Of a stretch of 5,261 nt of DNA, positions 5,236-5,261 are shown piece after piece. The position numbers and the translations under genes were made by a program. Below the pieces are notes generated by a model, which saw only the letters and a program-made list of their open reading frames with translations, ran no database searches and was not told the DNA's origin. Origin of the DNA: an uncultured Pseudomonas sp. (GTDB lineage: Bacteria > Pseudomonadota > Gammaproteobacteria > Pseudomonadales > Pseudomonadaceae); NCBI RefSeq assembly GCF_946885885.1, contig NZ_CAMPHN010000264.1:1-5261 (forward strand). Reading direction: 5' to 3'. The first letter of the stretch is position 1. The number at the start of each line of letters is the position of its first letter.

Positions 5236-5261
5236 CATCAGGCCCAGCGCAGACGGCGCAG

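Overview
The window is chromosomal DNA from a Pseudomonas species. The evidence is the gene order crfX-cmpX-sigX-oprF, which is characteristic of that genus. It faces the end of the nitrate-assimilation cluster (nasA-cobA), as at the same locus in P. aeruginosa. I cannot fix the species. The OprF has no cysteines, unlike the P. aeruginosa protein as I remember it, so this is probably a different species.

Layout. On the + strand, positions 1-1368 hold the C-terminal half of assimilatory nitrate reductase NasA; its start lies before the window. A short intergenic stretch with a strong nested palindrome follows (1370-1440), then cobA (1455-2192) and a rho-independent terminator (2222-2247). On the - strand, reading leftward from the right edge, are a candidate AlgU-type promoter (5208-5235), crfX (5183-4938), cmpX (4936-4112), sigX (4014-3421), a 115-bp intergenic region with two stem-loops (3401-3334), and oprF (3305-2316) with its own terminator (about 2298-2271). 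The two transcription units converge tail to tail, with back-to-back terminators in the 123 bp between cobA and oprF.

How the genes work together. NasA reduces nitrate to nitrite. CobA methylates uroporphyrinogen III on the route to siroheme, the cofactor of the nitrite reductase that finishes the pathway, so nasA and cobA serve nitrogen assimilation. The - strand genes serve the cell envelope. CmpX is a predicted MscS-family membrane protein, SigX is an ECF sigma factor known in Pseudomonas to act in envelope stress and membrane fluidity, and OprF is the major outer-membrane porin, which also anchors the envelope to peptidoglycan. No anti-sigma gene lies beside sigX in the window.

Novelty. 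The genes are ordinary for the genus and I see no undescribed multi-gene system, mobile island, CRISPR array or RNA gene. The points most worth a second look are an orientation-specific stem-loop in the oprF leader, the nested palindrome between nasA and cobA, the TTG start of sigX without a visible ribosome-binding site, and the cysteine-free OprF linker.
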